Below are positions 10,161 through 10,548 of a stretch of 10,548 bases of DNA, one piece after another. Source of the DNA: Chloroflexota bacterium (GTDB lineage Bacteria > Chloroflexota > Limnocylindria > Limnocylindrales > CSP1-4); the NCBI GenBank assembly GCA_013694835.1, contig JACDBP010000128.1, forward strand, positions 1-10,548, written 5' to 3'. The position numbers and the translations under genes are program-made. The notes below the pieces were generated by a model. It saw nothing but the letters and a program-made list of their open reading frames with translations. It was not told the origin of the DNA and did no database searches. Position 1 is the first letter of the stretch, and each line of letters opens with the position of its first letter.

Positions 10161-10334
10161 CAGGCGATCTCCCGGTTTCGTTCCGGCATGATGTGGCGCC
10201 GGTCCGCGCTAGGACGGTCGTCACGGCCTGGGGTTCCCGCGGCGTGCCCTCGCCGATAGCGCTGCAACTGAATCGTTAGGGCGGAGCTTCAGAAGCGCAG
10301 CCGGCTGGGCCGCCCGTCGGGCTAGCGTCGCGGC
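10161..10334. other. Divergent intergenic region
   Basis: This 174-bp gap separates the divergent DUF2330 gene (- strand) and the gene starting at 10335 (+ strand), so it must hold the promoters of both. The DUF2330 ribosome binding site is at 10169-10173. A + strand -10-like element is at 10323-10328. A minus-strand TAGCGC (10206-10211) loosely resembles it but lacks the final T. No RNA gene or convincing small reading frame is seen. Confidence 0.6.
10323..10328 (+). promoter_or_regulatory. -10-like element TAGCGT, implies leaderless mRNA
   Basis: TAGCGT in CGGGCTAGCGTCGCGGCATG ends 6 nt before the ATG at 10335. A start site 7 nt after the hexamer would fall on the A of the ATG, giving a leaderless transcript, and indeed no Shine-Dalgarno sequence precedes this ATG. 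The GGG(C)TAnnnTC context is shared with elements upstream of ppdK, the kinase and the cupin gene. Confidence 0.4.
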
Positions 10335-10548
10335 ATGAGCGAACGAACCGACAGTGACCAGCCGCAGACCGGTACCGGCGGTGCCCGCTCCGCCACCTCC
10401 GACGTCGCGCCCACCGACGTGCATCACGAAGCGACGCAGGCCGAGATCACCGGAGCCACGACTACCTCGGATCCCAGAGAGGCCGGTGCCGCCGGCGCCA
10501 ACCGAAGCGGCTCCGGCGGCTCCGGCGGCTCGGGTGACCCGGCGGAGG
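10335..10548 (+). CDS. Hypothetical protein with disordered N-terminus (3' end missing)
   Basis: The frame opens with ATG AGC GAA CGA and stays open for 71 codons to the window edge. The visible part is entirely hydrophilic and rich in Thr, Ala, Gly, Ser, Asp and Glu, and ends in Gly-Ser repeats (GSGGSGGSG, from 10509). There is no signal peptide or membrane segment yet. Such an N-terminus is typical of a disordered cytoplasmic tail ahead of a membrane or folded domain that would lie beyond the window. No family can be assigned. Support for its reality comes from the promoter-like element at the right distance and from codon use with GC-rich third positions. It is divergent from the DUF2330 gene. 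Confidence 0.6.
   Translation, partial: MSERTDSDQPQTGTGGARSATSDVAPTDVHHEATQAEITGATTTSDPREAGAAGANRSGSGGSGGSGDPAE
10509..10535 (+). repeat. 9-nt tandem repeat encoding Gly-Ser-Gly
   Basis: GGCTCCGGC occurs twice exactly and a third time as GGCTCGGGT, in frame with the gene starting at 10335, encoding GSG units. It is a coding microsatellite-like stretch that could vary in copy number between strains. Confidence 0.7.

Noticed and set aside
10206..10211. Minus-strand TAGCGC as promoter of the DUF2330 gene
   Set aside because: It lacks the final T of the element seen elsewhere and has no -35 partner at the usual spacing.

Overview
The window is a high-GC stretch of ordinary bacterial chromosome with dense genes, many GTG starts, overlapping gene pairs and no mobile element, tRNA, rRNA or CRISPR array that I can see. 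The gene set (a DUF4349 membrane protein, bacterial PPDK, a large GAF/PAS histidine kinase, PPK2, a DUF2330 protein and a membrane-anchored cupredoxin), together with the GC-rich codon use, suggests an uncultured soil or freshwater member of Chloroflexota (Limnocylindria/Ellin6529-like) or a deep Actinobacteriota. This placement is inference from gene style only and has low confidence.

Layout, left to right. On the + strand, positions 2-898 hold the 3' part of a DUF4349 membrane-anchored protein. Positions 1067-3841 hold a complete pyruvate, phosphate dikinase (924 aa). Positions 3947-6922 hold a membrane hybrid-sensor-like histidine kinase with two GAF and two PAS domains and no receiver domain. 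Positions 7024-7887 hold a two-domain cupin protein that is translationally coupled, by a GTGA start/stop overlap, to a class III-like polyphosphate kinase 2 at 7884-8696. On the - strand, running toward these genes, a DUF2330 secreted membrane protein (10160-9108) overlaps by 19 bp a small membrane-anchored blue-copper (cupredoxin) protein (9126-8704). The two converging units are only 7 bp apart. At the right edge a + strand gene starts at 10335 and runs out of the window.

How the genes may work together. PPDK and PPK2 both exchange phosphoanhydride bonds: PPDK interconverts PEP + AMP + PPi and pyruvate + ATP + Pi, and PPK2 phosphorylates nucleotides from polyphosphate. Both therefore act on the AMP/ADP/ATP pool independently of respiration, but they are in separate transcription units and a functional link is inference. 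The DUF2330-cupredoxin pair looks like a cell-surface unit with a copper redox centre and an uncharacterised membrane-anchored partner. Promoter-like elements of the form GGG(C)TAnnnTC precede four of the + strand units.

I found no clear undescribed defence or mobile system. The most interesting points are the cupin-PPK2 coupling, the DUF2330-cupredoxin overlap, a hairpin that encloses both stop codons of the convergent genes, and a shared -10-like element with one apparent leaderless start.
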